Part shown: positions 52,853 to 62,955 of the stretch, piece after piece | How positions within the stretch are numbered: the first letter of the stretch is position 1 | Layout of the letters: the number at the start of each line of letters is the position of its first letter | Assembly (NCBI RefSeq): GCF_040110915.1 | Contig: NZ_CP157793.1 | Coordinates: 1,624,939-1,688,938, forward strand | From: Stappia sp. | GTDB taxonomy: Bacteria; Pseudomonadota; Alphaproteobacteria; Rhizobiales; Stappiaceae | Reading direction: 5' to 3' | Length of the DNA: 64,000 nucleotides | Position numbers and translations under genes: made by a program | Notes under the pieces: model-generated | What the model was told of the DNA's origin: nothing | What the model saw: the letters and a program-made list of their open reading frames with translations, nothing else | The model's database searches: none

Positions 52853-54995
52853 GGCCGGGAGAGCGGGGTCCCGAACCTCGAACTGGCCGATCCTGGCCAA
52901 GGTCATGGCCGCGCCGCTGGTCGTGCTGATCGCACTCGCCGCGCTTTCGTTTTTCGCCTGGCAGGCGCTCAGTCTGCAGCGTCAGATGATCGCCGAAGGT
53001 TATCAACGCATCGAGCCGATCCTGGAGAACGCCTTCGAGATCCCGCACTCCCTCGCCCGGGTCGAGGCGGATCTCTACAAGCTGTCGATCTGGAGCCAGA
53101 TCGATGTGCGCGGTGCGGAGCTGGAGCGCACCCTTCGCTCGATCCGCCTCAATCTCAAGGAAGCGGATCAGGGAATCGCCGCACTGTCGGGCAGCGGGCT
53201 CGACGGGGTAGACGAACTGCGCGCGGCCTACGATCTCTACCGCAAGGCCGCCGATCAGGCGATGGAACTCATCAGCCGCAACCCCACGTTGGGAGCCGTC
53301 GCCACAAGAGGCAGCCAGGCCATCTACGCCGAAGCCGAGGCGATCGCGCAGGACATCGCCGCGCGCGCATCCGCCGAGTTTTCCGAACGCACGGCGCGAA
53401 CCATTGCGGCTGCGGACCGGATGGCCTTCGAGTTCATTCTCATTTCGGTGCTCGCCGGCATTGCCGCCATCGCCATCAGCTTCGCCACCGCACGCCGGCT
53501 GGTCCGTCCGGTGCGCGGGCTCGTGCGCGTCATCCGGCTGCTGCTTCAGGGCGACCTCTCGGTAACCGTGCCCTTCGTGGAGCGGCGCGACGAATTCGGC
53601 CGCATCGCGCAATCGGTTCAGGAGTTGCAGCGGCTTCTGCTGCGCAATCGCGAACTGGCGGACGCCCAGGAGCAACGCCGGGCGGAGCTGGAATATCACG
53701 CAACGCATGATGCGCTGACGGGCATCGCCAACCGCAAGGGCTTCGACGGCTATCTGGAAGCGATGGAAGGCAGCCCGAACGCCGACGCCCTGCTCTATCT
53801 GCTGATCGATCTCGACGGATTCAAGCCGATCAACGATTCCCACGGCCACGAAGCCGGCGACGTGGCCCTGCGCACCATCGCCCGACGGCTCCAGAAGCTC
53901 GTGCGCCGCAACGATATCGTCGCCCGCATCGGCGGCGATGAGTTCGGTATTCTGGTGGATACCAGCGACGGGGCGCCGGACGCCGAGACGCTCGCGCAGC
54001 GCCTGCTCGCGGCCATCGAGTCGCCCATCTCGCACAACGGGCGAACCCTGAGCGTGGGGGCGAGCATCGGACTGGTCCGCCGCCAGGACGTGGAAGGCGA
54101 CATGTCCGCCTTTCTCGCCGCCGCGGACCAGGCGATGTACGCCGCCAAGCAGGATCCCGACACCGCCTACCGCATCCACCGGGCCCGCACGGACCAGCCG
54201 ACGGTCGTCCAGCGCGAACGCGCGCAGATCGAGCGCGCGCTGGAGACGGGCGAATTCGTGCTCCACTACCAGCCGAAGATCGATCTCTGGACCGGCCGCC
54301 CGACGGGCTACGAGGCCCTGCCGCGCTGGCAGCACCCCGAGGACGGGCTGCTGTTGCCGAGCGCCTTCATGCCGCTGCTCGAACGCCACGGCCTGAAGAC
54401 GCAGTTCAGCCTCATGGTGGCGCAACAGATCTTCGCCGACGCCGCCCGTCTTGCCGCGACGGATCTTCCGATCGTCGACCTGTCCTTCGATCTCGACGAG
54501 GCGGTGCTGGCCTCCGACCGCGACGTGGACGCGCTGTGCGACCTCGTGATGGTCAACCTCAGGCATGCCAGCCGGGTCACCATCGAGATCCCGGAGGACA
54601 CCTTGCTGACGCGCGCCTCGGAGCGCATCCGCACGCATGTGCACACGCTGCACCGGCACGGGCTGCGCATCTGCATCGACCGCGTCGGCGCGGGCCATGC
54701 CTCGATCCGCAACTTTCGAAAATTTCCCTTTCAGGAAATCAAGATCGACAAGAGCTTCATCGGCCCCATCGGTCAGGACCGGTCCACGGAGGTCATCATC
54801 GAGGGCTTCCTGGCCATCGCCACCGGGCTCGGCGCGGATGTCATCGCGGAAGGGATCGAGACGGAGGCGCAGGAACGCTACCTGCAAATGCGCGGTTGCC
54901 GCACCGGCCAGGGCTACCGCTACGGTCCCGCCCTGCCCTTCGACGCCATGCTCGATCACCTGACGGCGGCATCCGCCCACGAGGAGGCGAGCTGA
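52839..54995 (+). CDS. Membrane diguanylate cyclase with HAMP, GGDEF and degenerate EAL domains
   Basis: A 718-residue protein: membrane helix near 20-42, a periplasmic helical sensor, second membrane helix near 195-215, HAMP near 215-270, GGDEF at about 290-450 and EAL at about 465-710. The GGDEF site RIGGDEFGIL is intact, so c-di-GMP synthesis is expected. The EAL domain keeps GYEALPRW, TIEIPE, IKIDKSF and AEGIETEAQ. It has VDLS in place of the usual NLS and CIDRVGAGHAS in place of DDFGTG, so phosphodiesterase activity is doubtful. The start at 52839 overlaps the cache protein gene. Confidence 0.92.
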   Translation: MKSDRAGRAGSRTSNWPILAKVMAAPLVVLIALAALSFFAWQALSLQRQMIAEGYQRIEPILENAFEIPHSLARVEADLYKLSIWSQIDVRGAELERTLRSIRLNLKEADQGIAALSGSGLDGVDELRAAYDLYRKAADQAMELISRNPTLGAVATRGSQAIYAEAEAIAQDIAARASAEFSERTARTIAAADRMAFEFILISVLAGIAAIAISFATARRLVRPVRGLVRVIRLLLQGDLSVTVPFVERRDEFGRIAQSVQELQRLLLRNRELADAQEQRRAELEYHATHDALTGIANRKGFDGYLEAMEGSPNADALLYLLIDLDGFKPINDSHGHEAGDVALRTIARRLQKLVRRNDIVARIGGDEFGILVDTSDGAPDAETLAQRLLAAIESPISHNGRTLSVGASIGLVRRQDVEGDMSAFLAAADQAMYAAKQDPDTAYRIHRARTDQPTVVQRERAQIERALETGEFVLHYQPKIDLWTGRPTGYEALPRWQHPEDGLLLPSAFMPLLERHGLKTQFSLMVAQQIFADAARLAATDLPIVDLSFDLDEAVLASDRDVDALCDLVMVNLRHASRVTIEIPEDTLLTRASERIRTHVHTLHRHGLRICIDRVGAGHASIRNFRKFPFQEIKIDKSFIGPIGQDRSTEVIIEGFLAIATGLGADVIAEGIETEAQERYLQMRGCRTGQGYRYGPALPFDAMLDHLTAASAHEEAS

Positions 54996-55113
54996 GCGCA
55001 GACTTCGCCCGCATGGGCGGCCGAAGAGGCAAGCTTGCGGCTTTTCCCGTCTTGTTCGGCCCCCCGCCCATCCGGCATCATGATCGCGACGATTCGCTGC
55101 ACGAGGTCGGCCC

Positions 55114-56364
55114 ATGCTTTTCCTGTCCCGCTCCCGCCTCTCTCGCTCGCGCCTGTCTCGCTCCCGCGCGACCCCGCCACGCCTGCTTCCGACCGCTGCG
55201 ACGCTGCTTGCGCTCGTCGTGAGCGGCGGCTGGACGGGCAGCGCCGCCGCCACGCCCTGCGGCGGCGATTTCCGCGCCTTTCTCGACGGCGTGGCGCAGG
55301 AGGCCCGCGGCCTCGGGCGCTCCGAAGACGCGATCCGGCGCACGCTGGCCTCCGCACGCATCGACCGAAAAGTCCTGTCGCGCGACCGGGCGCAAGGCGT
55401 CTTCAAGCAGACCTTCCTTACCTTCTCGCAGCGCTCGGTGAACGGTTATCGGCTGAAGCACGGCGCGGGCAACCTGCGCAAATACGCCAATGTCTTCGCG
55501 AAAGCCGAGCGCGACCACGGCGTCCCCGGCCCCGTGATCGCCGCCTTCTGGGGGCTGGAAACGGATTACGGCGCCGTTCAGGGCGATTTCAACACGGTGA
55601 ACGCGCTCGCCACGCTGGCGCATGACTGCCGAAGGCCGCATCTCTTCCGGCCGCAGCTGCTGGCGGCCATCGAGATGGTCGAGCACGGCGATCTCGATCC
55701 GGCGCGCACCACCGGCGCCTGGGCCGGCGAGATCGGCCAGGTGCAGATGCTGCCCGACGACATCATCCGCTTCGGCGTCGACGGCGACGGCGACCGCCAC
55801 GTCGACCTCAAGGGCAGCGCGCCCGACACCATCCTGACGGCGGCGCGCTTCATCCGGCATCTCGGCTGGCGGCCGGGCGAGCCCTGGCTGCAGGAGGTGC
55901 GCCTGCCCGCGTCGCTGCCCTTCGAGAAGACCGGCCTGTCCTTCGACATGACGGCCGGCGAGTGGGAACGTCTTGGTGTACGCCCGCGCGAGGGCGCGCT
56001 TGCCGCAAACCTGCCGGCCGCCCTGCTTCTGCCGCAGGGACGCAAGGGCCCCGCCTTCCTCGCCTATCCGAATTTCCGTGTCTATCTGGAGTGGAACCAG
56101 TCCTTCATCTACACGACATCCGCCGCCTATTTCGCGACGCGGCTCGCCGGCGCCAGCCGGTATGACGCGGGCAATCCCGATCCCGCCCTGTCGGACGCAC
56201 AGATGAAGGACCTGCAAGCGCGGCTGCAGGCGCGCGGGCACGATGTCGGCAAGATCGACGGCATCTGGGGCGCGGGAACGCGCGCCGCCGTGCGCGCGGA
56301 GCAACTGCGTCTGGGGCTTCCGGCCGATGGATGGCCGACGCCCGATCTGCTGCGCCGCCTCTGA
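55114..56364 (+). CDS. Lytic murein transglycosylase, MltB family with peptidoglycan-binding domain
   Basis: A 416-residue exported enzyme that cleaves peptidoglycan to 1,6-anhydro-MurNAc products. The SLT_2/MltB domain has the catalytic Glu in WGLETDYG and GEIGQVQMLPDDIIRFGVDG. A C-terminal PG_binding_1 domain reads LQARLQARGHDVGKIDGIWG. Its products would feed AnmK and MurQ. The N-terminus before the membrane segment is a repeated LSRSR stretch coded by repeated DNA, so the exact start is uncertain. Confidence 0.93.
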   Translation: MLFLSRSRLSRSRLSRSRATPPRLLPTAATLLALVVSGGWTGSAAATPCGGDFRAFLDGVAQEARGLGRSEDAIRRTLASARIDRKVLSRDRAQGVFKQTFLTFSQRSVNGYRLKHGAGNLRKYANVFAKAERDHGVPGPVIAAFWGLETDYGAVQGDFNTVNALATLAHDCRRPHLFRPQLLAAIEMVEHGDLDPARTTGAWAGEIGQVQMLPDDIIRFGVDGDGDRHVDLKGSAPDTILTAARFIRHLGWRPGEPWLQEVRLPASLPFEKTGLSFDMTAGEWERLGVRPREGALAANLPAALLLPQGRKGPAFLAYPNFRVYLEWNQSFIYTTSAAYFATRLAGASRYDAGNPDPALSDAQMKDLQARLQARGHDVGKIDGIWGAGTRAAVRAEQLRLGLPADGWPTPDLLRRL

Positions 56365-56440
56365 TAACCGGCATGCGATCACCCGCCGAGACGCGGGGGC
56401 GGGAAGGATGTCTGGAGAGCGCGGCGCTGTCTTGCGGCGC

Positions 56441-56752
56441 TTAGGCGTCCGTCGGCTCCCTGGGTTTTGTCGCGGCGGCGGCGGCCTGAGCATGCAGGAA
56501 GCGCAAGCCGGCCTCGTCGCCGTTGAGCCAGACGAGCTCGGCCGGCACCGAGATCCCCCGTTTGGGAAACTCGAAGAGAAAGGTCTCGCTCAAGGCCGTG
56601 TGGCTGCCGAGCCGCACCCGGCACCCGGTGATGCTCAGATCCTCCACCACGCAGGCGATGGACACGCCGTTGTCGTGGATCACACCCGGCACCGTGCAGT
56701 CGACGCGGGGCGTCGAGCGGATTTCCCCCCGCACCGTCGGCTTTCTGATCAT
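56441..56752 (-). CDS. PilZ-domain protein (c-di-GMP receptor candidate)
   Basis: A 103-residue single PilZ domain. The c-di-GMP contacts RSTPR (RxxxR) and EDLSITGCRV (D/NxSxxG) are both present. It is 76 bases from the convergent transglycosylase stop and about 1.4 kb from the diguanylate cyclase gene, so it could be one output of that signal. ATG at 56752. Confidence 0.9.
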   Translation of the reverse strand: MIRKPTVRGEIRSTPRVDCTVPGVIHDNGVSIACVVEDLSITGCRVRLGSHTALSETFLFEFPKRGISVPAELVWLNGDEAGLRFLHAQAAAAATKPREPTDA

Positions 56753-56948
56753 CGGGTAGGCTCCTGATTGATTTGAGCGATGGGCCGGTTTGCCTACGGC
56801 GACCGGTCGATCCTAGATCGCCCCGCCTCAACAACGGGTAAATCCGCCCCCTCGAACGCAAGACGTCGACGTCAACGCGCGGGCATCCGTTTGCGGCGTC
56901 CTGACGTAAGGAAAAGCGAGATGCACGTAAGCCCGGAGGGAGGACCCG

Positions 56949-57377
56949 ATGTTTCGCCGACCCATCCTGTCGCTGGTGAGTGCCTGCGCGCTCACGCTGG
57001 CGACCCTGCTGCCGTCTTCCGCCATTGCCGGGGACACCGCGACCTTCAGATCCGTCATCGAGGGGCAGATCGCGGCCTTCCGGGCCGGCGACGGCGCCGC
57101 CGCCTATGGCTTCGCCGCCCCCGTGATCAAGCGCATGTTCCCGAACCCCGACCAGTTCATGGCGATGGTCCGGCGCGGCTATCAGCCGGTCTACAATCCC
57201 TCCTCGGTCTCCTTCGGACAGATGCGGCAGACGGACGGCGGTCCGGTGCAGGAGGTCTTCGTGACGGATGCGAAGGGCCGCGAGTGGCTGGCGCTCTACA
57301 GCTTCACGCAAGCAGCCGACGGAAGCTGGAAAATCTCCGGCTGCGTGCTGACGGCGAGCCCGGGCGCCTCCGCCTGA
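56949..57377 (+). CDS. Secreted DUF4864 protein
   Basis: A 142-residue protein with a signal peptide ending near SSAIAG and a DUF4864/NTF2-like domain (IEGQIAAFRAGDGAAAYGFA, GSWKISGCVLT). Function is unknown. A GGAGG-like site precedes the ATG. The 196-base gap before it contains the palindrome GACGTCGACGTC at 56862-56873 and no other clear element. Confidence 0.88.
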   Translation: MFRRPILSLVSACALTLATLLPSSAIAGDTATFRSVIEGQIAAFRAGDGAAAYGFAAPVIKRMFPNPDQFMAMVRRGYQPVYNPSSVSFGQMRQTDGGPVQEVFVTDAKGREWLALYSFTQAADGSWKISGCVLTASPGASA

Positions 57378-57396
57378 CGCGGGACGCCGCCGCGCG

Positions 57397-58548
57397 TCAG
57401 TCGAGCGGGGCGAGATCGCCCTTCGCCCAGGCGGCCCGGGTTTCCTGCCGGAAGTCCTCGAAGCGCCCCGCCTCGATGGCGTCGCGCATGCCCTGCATGA
57501 GCTGCTGGTAATAGGCGAGATTGGCCCAGGTCAGCAGCATCGCGGCGAGCCCCTCGCCCGCCTTGACCAGATGATGCAGATAGGCGCGCGAATAGTCGCG
57601 CGCCGCCGGACAGTCCGAGGTTTCGTCGAGCGGACGCGGATCCTCCGCATGGCGGGCGTTCTTGAGATTGACCTTGCCGAACCGTGTGTAGGCAAGCCCG
57701 TGCCGCCCGGCCCGCGTCGGCAGCACGCAATCGAACTGGTCGATGCCGCGCGCGACGCTTTCCAGAATGTCCTCTGGCGTGCCGACCCCCATCAGATAGC
57801 GCGGCTTGTCCACCGGCATCGCGGGCGTCGTCTCTTCCAGCATCTTCAGCATGACGTCCTGCGGCTCGCCCACCGCCAGCCCGCCGACCGAATAGCCCTC
57901 GAAGGGCATCTCGGCGAGCCGGGTCGCGGACGTCACGCGCAGGTCCGGCACATCGCCGCCCTGCACGATCCCGTAGAGCGCCTGACCGCGTGCGGGGCCG
58001 CCCATTTCCTCGAACTTGCGGCGCGAACGCGCCGCCCAGCGAAGGGAGAGCTGCATGGCGCGCTCCACATCCTCGCGCGGCGCGGGCAACGCGATGCATT
58101 CGTCGAGCTGCATCTGGATGTCGGAGCCGAGCAGTTGCTGGATTTCCACCGAGCGCTCCGGCGTCATGAAATGCCGGCTGCCGTCGACATGGCTCTGGAA
58201 GGTCACGCCGTCCTCGGTGAGCTTGCGCAATTGCGCCAGCGACATGACCTGAAAGCCGCCGGAATCGGTCAGGATCGTGTGCGGCCAGTTCATGAAGGTG
58301 TGCAACCCGCCGAGCCGGGCGACGCGTTCCGCCCCGGGACGCAGCATCAGGTGATAGGTGTTGCCGAGCACAACATCGGCGCCGAGCGCGCGCACCTGAT
58401 CGGGATACATGGCCTTCACCGTCGCCTGGGTGCCCACCGGCATGAAGGCCGGCGTGCGCACCTGCCCGTGCGGCGTCGTGATCTCGCCGCGCCGGGCCGC
58501 GCCGTCGGTGGCGATCAGGCGAAAGGAAAACGGCTTGGCATCGCTCAT
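57397..58548 (-). CDS. tgt: tRNA-guanine transglycosylase
   Basis: A 383-residue TIM-barrel enzyme that replaces guanine with preQ1 in tRNA for queuosine. DSGGFQVMS carries the base-pocket aspartate and [17 protein letters not shown] the catalytic one, with LHHL near the C-terminus. The zinc site, normally CxCxxC before SRAYLHHL, reads [17 protein letters not shown], so two of three cysteines are missing. The ATG overlaps the queA stop as ATGA. Confidence 0.95.
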   Translation of the reverse strand: MSDAKPFSFRLIATDGAARRGEITTPHGQVRTPAFMPVGTQATVKAMYPDQVRALGADVVLGNTYHLMLRPGAERVARLGGLHTFMNWPHTILTDSGGFQVMSLAQLRKLTEDGVTFQSHVDGSRHFMTPERSVEIQQLLGSDIQMQLDECIALPAPREDVERAMQLSLRWAARSRRKFEEMGGPARGQALYGIVQGGDVPDLRVTSATRLAEMPFEGYSVGGLAVGEPQDVMLKMLEETTPAMPVDKPRYLMGVGTPEDILESVARGIDQFDCVLPTRAGRHGLAYTRFGKVNLKNARHAEDPRPLDETSDCPAARDYSRAYLHHLVKAGEGLAAMLLTWANLAYYQQLMQGMRDAIEAGRFEDFRQETRAAWAKGDLAPLD

Positions 58549-59636
58549 GACGGGCTCTCGGGAAACAGCAGCGACGCATCGCCATAGGAATAGAAGCGGT
58601 ACTTCTCCGAAACCGCATGGTCGTAGGCCCGACGCATGGTCCCGAGCCCCGACAGCGCGCTGACCAGCATGAAGAGCGTGGAGCGCGGCAGATGGAAATT
58701 GGTCATCAGCGCGTCGATGGCGCGGAAGCGGTAGCCCGGCGTGATGAAGATCGAGGTCTCGCCGCGAAACGGTGCAAGGCCCTTCGCCCCCTGCGCGGCG
58801 CTTTCCAGAATGCGCAGCGACGTGGTGCCGACGGACACGACCTTGTTGCCCCGCGCGCGCACCGCCTGAAGGGCGGTCGCCGTCTCGGCGCTCACCTCGC
58901 CCCATTCGGCGTGCATCTTGTGGTCTTGCGTGTCCTGCGCCTTCACGGGCAGGAAGGTGCCGGCGCCCACATGCAGCGTCACCAGATGACGCTCGATCCC
59001 CCGCGCGTCCAGCGCCTCGAGCAGGCGCGGGGTGAAATGCAGCCCGGCCGTGGGCGCGGCCACCGCGCCGTCCTTCGCGGCGAAGATCGTCTGGTAGTCT
59101 TCCCGGTCCTGTGCGTCCTCGCCGCGCTTGGCCGCGATATAGGGCGGCAGCGGGATGTGGCCGACGCCGGCGATCGCCGCGTCGAGATCCGGGCCCGCGA
59201 GATCGAACACCAGGAGCACCTCGCCGCTGTCGCGTTTCTCCGCGACCGTGGCGTCGAGATGGCCGAGCAGGCAGGCGGTGTCGGCCGCACCCTCTCCGAA
59301 GCGGACCCGGTCGCCGACCACGAGCTTCTTGGCCGGGCGCACGAAGGCCCACCACCGGTCAGCCCCGGCGCGAAGGTGCAAGGTGGCGCCGATCCGCGCG
59401 GTGGCCGCGCCGCGCGTGCGCGTGCCTTCAAGTTGCGCCGGGATCACCCTGGTGTCGTTGAAGACGAGCGCGTCGCCCGGCTCCAGCAGACGCGGAAGAT
59501 CGAGAACACCGCGATCGTCCAGCTCGGGGCTGGCGCCGGGGCGCACGACCAGCAGGCGCGCCGCGTCGCGCGGACGCGCGGGCCGCAGAGCGATCAACTC
59601 GTTGGGAAGGTCGAAATCGAAGTCGTCAACGCGCAT
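58545..59636 (-). CDS. queA: S-adenosylmethionine:tRNA ribosyltransferase-isomerase
   Basis: A 363-residue enzyme that makes epoxyqueuosine in tRNA. Motifs are [12 protein letters not shown] at the start, [26 protein letters not shown] and [18 protein letters not shown]. It is coupled to tgt, the preceding step of the same pathway, and follows the VOC protein gene on the same strand. Confidence 0.96.
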   Translation of the reverse strand: MRVDDFDFDLPNELIALRPARPRDAARLLVVRPGASPELDDRGVLDLPRLLEPGDALVFNDTRVIPAQLEGTRTRGAATARIGATLHLRAGADRWWAFVRPAKKLVVGDRVRFGEGAADTACLLGHLDATVAEKRDSGEVLLVFDLAGPDLDAAIAGVGHIPLPPYIAAKRGEDAQDREDYQTIFAAKDGAVAAPTAGLHFTPRLLEALDARGIERHLVTLHVGAGTFLPVKAQDTQDHKMHAEWGEVSAETATALQAVRARGNKVVSVGTTSLRILESAAQGAKGLAPFRGETSIFITPGYRFRAIDALMTNFHLPRSTLFMLVSALSGLGTMRRAYDHAVSEKYRFYSYGDASLLFPESPS

Positions 59637-59672
59637 GCGGTGTCGCGATCCATCACTGCCGGGGACTGCGGA

Positions 59673-60097
59673 TCACAATGTCCAGGGTCGGTTCTGGAAG
59701 ACGAGCCGGTAACCATCGGGATCCTCGAACGTGCGCCCCGCGGCGTCCCAATACGGGTTGTGCGAGGGCACCGGCTCATACCCGTGCGCCGTCATGCGGT
59801 CAACCGCGACCGCCCAGTCCCGCGCCTCGGGCAGATAGAGCACCAGCAGGCATTCCGGGCTTGGCGCGCGCGGCGCGACCGTTCCGGCCTCGCGGACCAG
59901 TTCCAGATGCCAGGACGCCCCGGGATGCCCGAGGATCACGCCGGAAAACCCAGCGTGATCCTCGAAGGACGTCAGACGCCGCAATCCGGCGCCGTCGACA
60001 TAGAACCGCTCGAGCGCCGCCAGATCGTTCGCCGGCCGCGCGACCCTCAGGGTCGGAGCGGCGGCCGGCGGATCGCGCCTTTCGGTCTGCGGCCCGC

Positions 60098-60101
<4 letters not shown>
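59673..60101 (-). CDS. VOC-family (glyoxalase/dioxygenase-fold) protein
   Basis: A 142-residue single VOC module with LAALERFYVDGAGLRRLTSF, HLELVREAG and a C-terminal FEDPDGYRLVFQN. Possible metal ligands are His and Glu in the paired strands, but the function cannot be assigned. It begins 3 bases inside the upstream PPIase gene and is part of the coaD-ppi-queA-tgt operon. Confidence 0.85.
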
Positions 60102-60568
<467 letters not shown>

Positions 60569-60625
60569 GTGCTGTCTCCTTGTTCGTTCGCGAAAGCTGT
60601 TGGGTGACGTTCTGGTGTCGAGAGA

Positions 60626-61168
60626 TCAGGACGCGTCGGCCGCGACCTGAAGCTTGAGGATCTTGTCCGGGTTCTGGACCGGCTCGCCGCGCTTGATCGC
60701 GTCCACATGTTCCATGCCCTCGACCACCTCGCCGAAGACCGTGTACTGGCCGTTCAGCCAGTCGCCATCGGCGAACATGATGAAGAACTGCGAATTGGCG
60801 CTATCGGGGGACTGCGCGCGGGCCATGCCGAGCGTGCCGCGCTTGAAGGGGGCGTTGGAAAACTCCGCGCCGAGATCGGGCAGATCCGAGCCGCCCCGGC
60901 CGGTGCCGGTCGGATCGCCGGTCTGGGCCATGAAGCCGTCGATCACGCGGTGAAACACGATCCCGTCGTAGAAGCCCTGCCGCGTCAGCGTCTTGATGCG
61001 CTCGACATGGTTCGGCGCAAGGTCCGGTCGCAGGCGGATCACGACGCGCCCGTCCTTCAGGTCGAGAAAGAGCGTGTTCTCCGGATCGAGATCGGACGCG
61101 CCGGCGGACACGGTCAGGCCGAGCGCGACGACGAAGGCGGACACCACCGCCAGAATGCGAGACATCAT
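60626..61168 (-). CDS. Periplasmic cyclophilin-type peptidyl-prolyl isomerase
   Basis: A 180-residue cyclophilin with a signal peptide ending near VSAGAS, so it acts in the periplasm. It shares GIVFHRVIDGFMAQTGDPTG and SQFFIMFADG with the cytoplasmic copy and probably arose by duplication. The first of two ATGs at 61168 has GAGGAGG 5 bases upstream. Confidence 0.95.
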   Translation of the reverse strand: MMSRILAVVSAFVVALGLTVSAGASDLDPENTLFLDLKDGRVVIRLRPDLAPNHVERIKTLTRQGFYDGIVFHRVIDGFMAQTGDPTGTGRGGSDLPDLGAEFSNAPFKRGTLGMARAQSPDSANSQFFIMFADGDWLNGQYTVFGEVVEGMEHVDAIKRGEPVQNPDKILKLQVAADAS

Positions 61169-61212
61169 GAAACCTCCTCAGGTGCCGGCACGCAGCGTGC
61201 CTGCGAAACGGA

Positions 61213-61719
61213 TCAACGCGCCTGCGAGAGGCGCTCGGCCAGACGCTCCACGACATGCGCCGGGACGAAGTGGGAGACATCGCCGCCCATCTTCGCGATC
61301 TGGCGCACCAGCGTGGCGGTGATGTGGCGCACCTCCGGCGAGGCCGGCAGGAACACCGTCTGAACCTGCGGCGCCAGCGAGCGGTTCATGCCCGCCATCT
61401 GCATCTCGAAATCGAGATCCGTGCCGTCGCGCAGCCCGCGCACCAGAAAGGTCGCGCCGTTGTCGCGCGCCGCTTCCACGACCAGATTGTCGAAGGCGAT
61501 GACCTCCAGCCGCCCGGCATCCGCCGCGCCAAAGGCGTCGATGGCCACGGAGCGGATCATCGCGACGCGCTCCTCGAAGGCGAAGAGCGGCGTCTTGCCG
61601 GGATGGATTCCGATCGCCACCACCACCCGATCCGCCAGATCGAGCGCATGACGCAGGATATCGATGTGCCCGTTGGTAACGGGGTCGAAGGAGCCGGGAT
61701 AAAGCGCGGTGCGTGTCAT
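61213..61719 (-). CDS. coaD: Phosphopantetheine adenylyltransferase
   Basis: A 168-residue nucleotidyltransferase making dephospho-CoA, with [12 protein letters not shown] near the N-terminus, [18 protein letters not shown] and [17 protein letters not shown]. It heads the PPIase-VOC-queA-tgt operon on the minus strand. A GTTGCG-CAAA-CGCAAC hairpin lies upstream at 61803-61818. Confidence 0.96.
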   Translation of the reverse strand: MTRTALYPGSFDPVTNGHIDILRHALDLADRVVVAIGIHPGKTPLFAFEERVAMIRSVAIDAFGAADAGRLEVIAFDNLVVEAARDNGATFLVRGLRDGTDLDFEMQMAGMNRSLAPQVQTVFLPASPEVRHITATLVRQIAKMGGDVSHFVPAHVVERLAERLSQAR

Positions 61720-61833
61720 GGGCTCTGTCTAGCCGGGCCCGTCGCACAGGACAAGCGCGCCATGCAGCGGCAACGACATGGCGTTGCCGTGGCGGATCGA
61801 AAGTTGCGCAAACGCAACAAGTAAAGAATTATT

Positions 61834-61861
61834 TTTACGCAGGGTGACTTTGTGCTAGACT
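61834..61861 (+). promoter_or_regulatory. Predicted promoter of the first C-x11-C protein gene
   Basis: TTTACG (61834-61839) and TAGACT (61856-61861) are 16 bases apart, with a TG two bases before the -10 box. The AT-rich block lies 28 bases before the start codon. The same TAGACT -10 form occurs in the promoter at 37283-37288. Confidence 0.5.
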
Positions 61862-61888
61862 GTTGCACATAAACATAAGGAGGCGAAC

Positions 61889-62203
61889 ATGCGTAGCGTC
61901 CTGAACCGCAAGCCCTGGGGGCTGGCCACAGCGGCGGCCGTCATTGCCCTGGCGGGCGCGGGCTTCATTGTGCAGTCGCAGTCCATCGGTCCCTTTGCCC
62001 CGGCAACCGCTTCGGCCACCAAGGGCGACCGGCTCCCGCGCGTGGTGCAGGTCGCCTGCGACGACACCACCCTCAGCGACAGCCTGCCCGGCTGCGCCGA
62101 TCTGGCGCGCAGCGTAGCGCCCGCGGCCGTCCCGACCTTCGAAACGGTCGCCGTGACCCAGGGGCAAAGCACCATCTTGATCCGCCGGCCTGTCGCCGAG
62201 TGA
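61889..62203 (+). CDS. Small membrane-anchored protein with C-x11-C (copy 1)
   Basis: A 104-residue protein with an N-terminal membrane or signal segment (residues 10-28) and an exported part holding two cysteines eleven residues apart (VACDDTTLSDSLPGCADL). The end reads FETVAVTQGQSTILIRRP. Two more genes downstream code proteins of the same plan. AAGGAGG precedes the ATG by 6 bases. Function unknown; the cysteines could form a disulfide outside the cytoplasm. Confidence 0.75.
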   Translation: MRSVLNRKPWGLATAAAVIALAGAGFIVQSQSIGPFAPATASATKGDRLPRVVQVACDDTTLSDSLPGCADLARSVAPAAVPTFETVAVTQGQSTILIRRPVAE

Positions 62204-62274
62204 TCCCGCACCCGCGTGACGGGTGCCCAGGTTTCCAGAGCGCTCCGAATGTCCTGACCTCGGGCCTCTCGATC

Positions 62275-62309
62275 GTGTGGCGGCGGGCTCCCCCGCCCCG
62301 CCGCCACAC
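62275..62309 (+). terminator. Intrinsic terminator after copy 1
   Basis: GTGTGGCGGCGGG (62275-62287) pairs perfectly with CCCGCCGCCACAC (62297-62309) and is followed by GTTTTC. A second hairpin, GCACCC and GGGTGC, lies at 62208-62226. The rest of the 347-base gap to 62550 holds the tandem duplication at 62436-62471 and no gene. Confidence 0.8.
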
Positions 62310-62435
62310 GTTTTCGCACCCCGGCCGTCGCGCCGCTCCGCTTTGTCCCGCATGTCGCCCCGGCGCAGCGACGGCATCACGGGCGCCTGCCGCACGCCGC
62401 GACCGCATCCTGCGTCAAACGGTTCCGCCCTCTCC

Positions 62436-62471
62436 CTCCCGGATACTGGTCACCTCCCGGATACTGGTCAC
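62436..62471. repeat. Perfect 18-bp tandem duplication upstream of copy 2
   Basis: CTCCCGGATACTGGTCAC occurs twice with no gap, then GGTGAGGTGACC follows, giving further GGTCAC/GTGACC symmetry. The element ends 79 bases before the copy 2 start, a position suited to a repeated regulator site. Confidence 0.85.
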
Positions 62472-62550
62472 GGTGAGGTGACCACACTGTTCACCGCTTT
62501 TATCGGGTGCACACCTTGCGTTTGCGCGGTCACGGGCCATATGTGACACC

Positions 62551-62880
62551 ATGATGACGGTTTACGAAAAATATCAGACGTCGCTGCCGATCGCTCTCTG
62601 GGTGTCCGGCATGCTGGCGCTCGCCGGGCTTCTGGCCCTTGGCGTCCCCTTCTACGGAAGTGCCGCAAACGCGCGCCACACGACGGTCGAGGTGTCTCCG
62701 CCCGCGCCCGCCCAGACCTTTGCCGGTCCGGGCGGCGCCAGGTGCACCGGCGTGATCTTCCGGGAAGAGGATCCGGCCTGCTTCGGGTCCCGCGCGGTGC
62801 CGCACCCGGAAACGCGCGCGCTGCCCCGGGTCGCCGCCCCGGCCGGCGACGAGACGGAGGGCAAAGCCGCCGGATCGTGA
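62551..62880 (+). CDS. Small membrane-anchored protein with C-x11-C (copy 2)
   Basis: A 109-residue protein with one membrane segment at about 13-35 (LPIALWVSGMLALAGLLALG) and an exported Pro/Ala-rich part with ARCTGVIFREEDPACFGS, again two cysteines eleven residues apart. The tail is Arg/Pro-rich. I do not recognise a family. It is the middle of three same-strand genes of this plan. Confidence 0.7.
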   Translation: MMTVYEKYQTSLPIALWVSGMLALAGLLALGVPFYGSAANARHTTVEVSPPAPAQTFAGPGGARCTGVIFREEDPACFGSRAVPHPETRALPRVAAPAGDETEGKAAGS

Positions 62881-62955
62881 TGCCCGTCACGGTTTCCTTG
62901 CTGCGGATCCGGCACGGTGGTGCCATCGAAGAACGCAAAGCAGGGAGTGACGGAC

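Noticed and set aside
61803..61818. GTTGCG-CAAA-CGCAAC hairpin as a riboswitch before coaD
   Set aside because: It is a short lone stem with no conserved aptamer features. It is mentioned only in the coaD entry.
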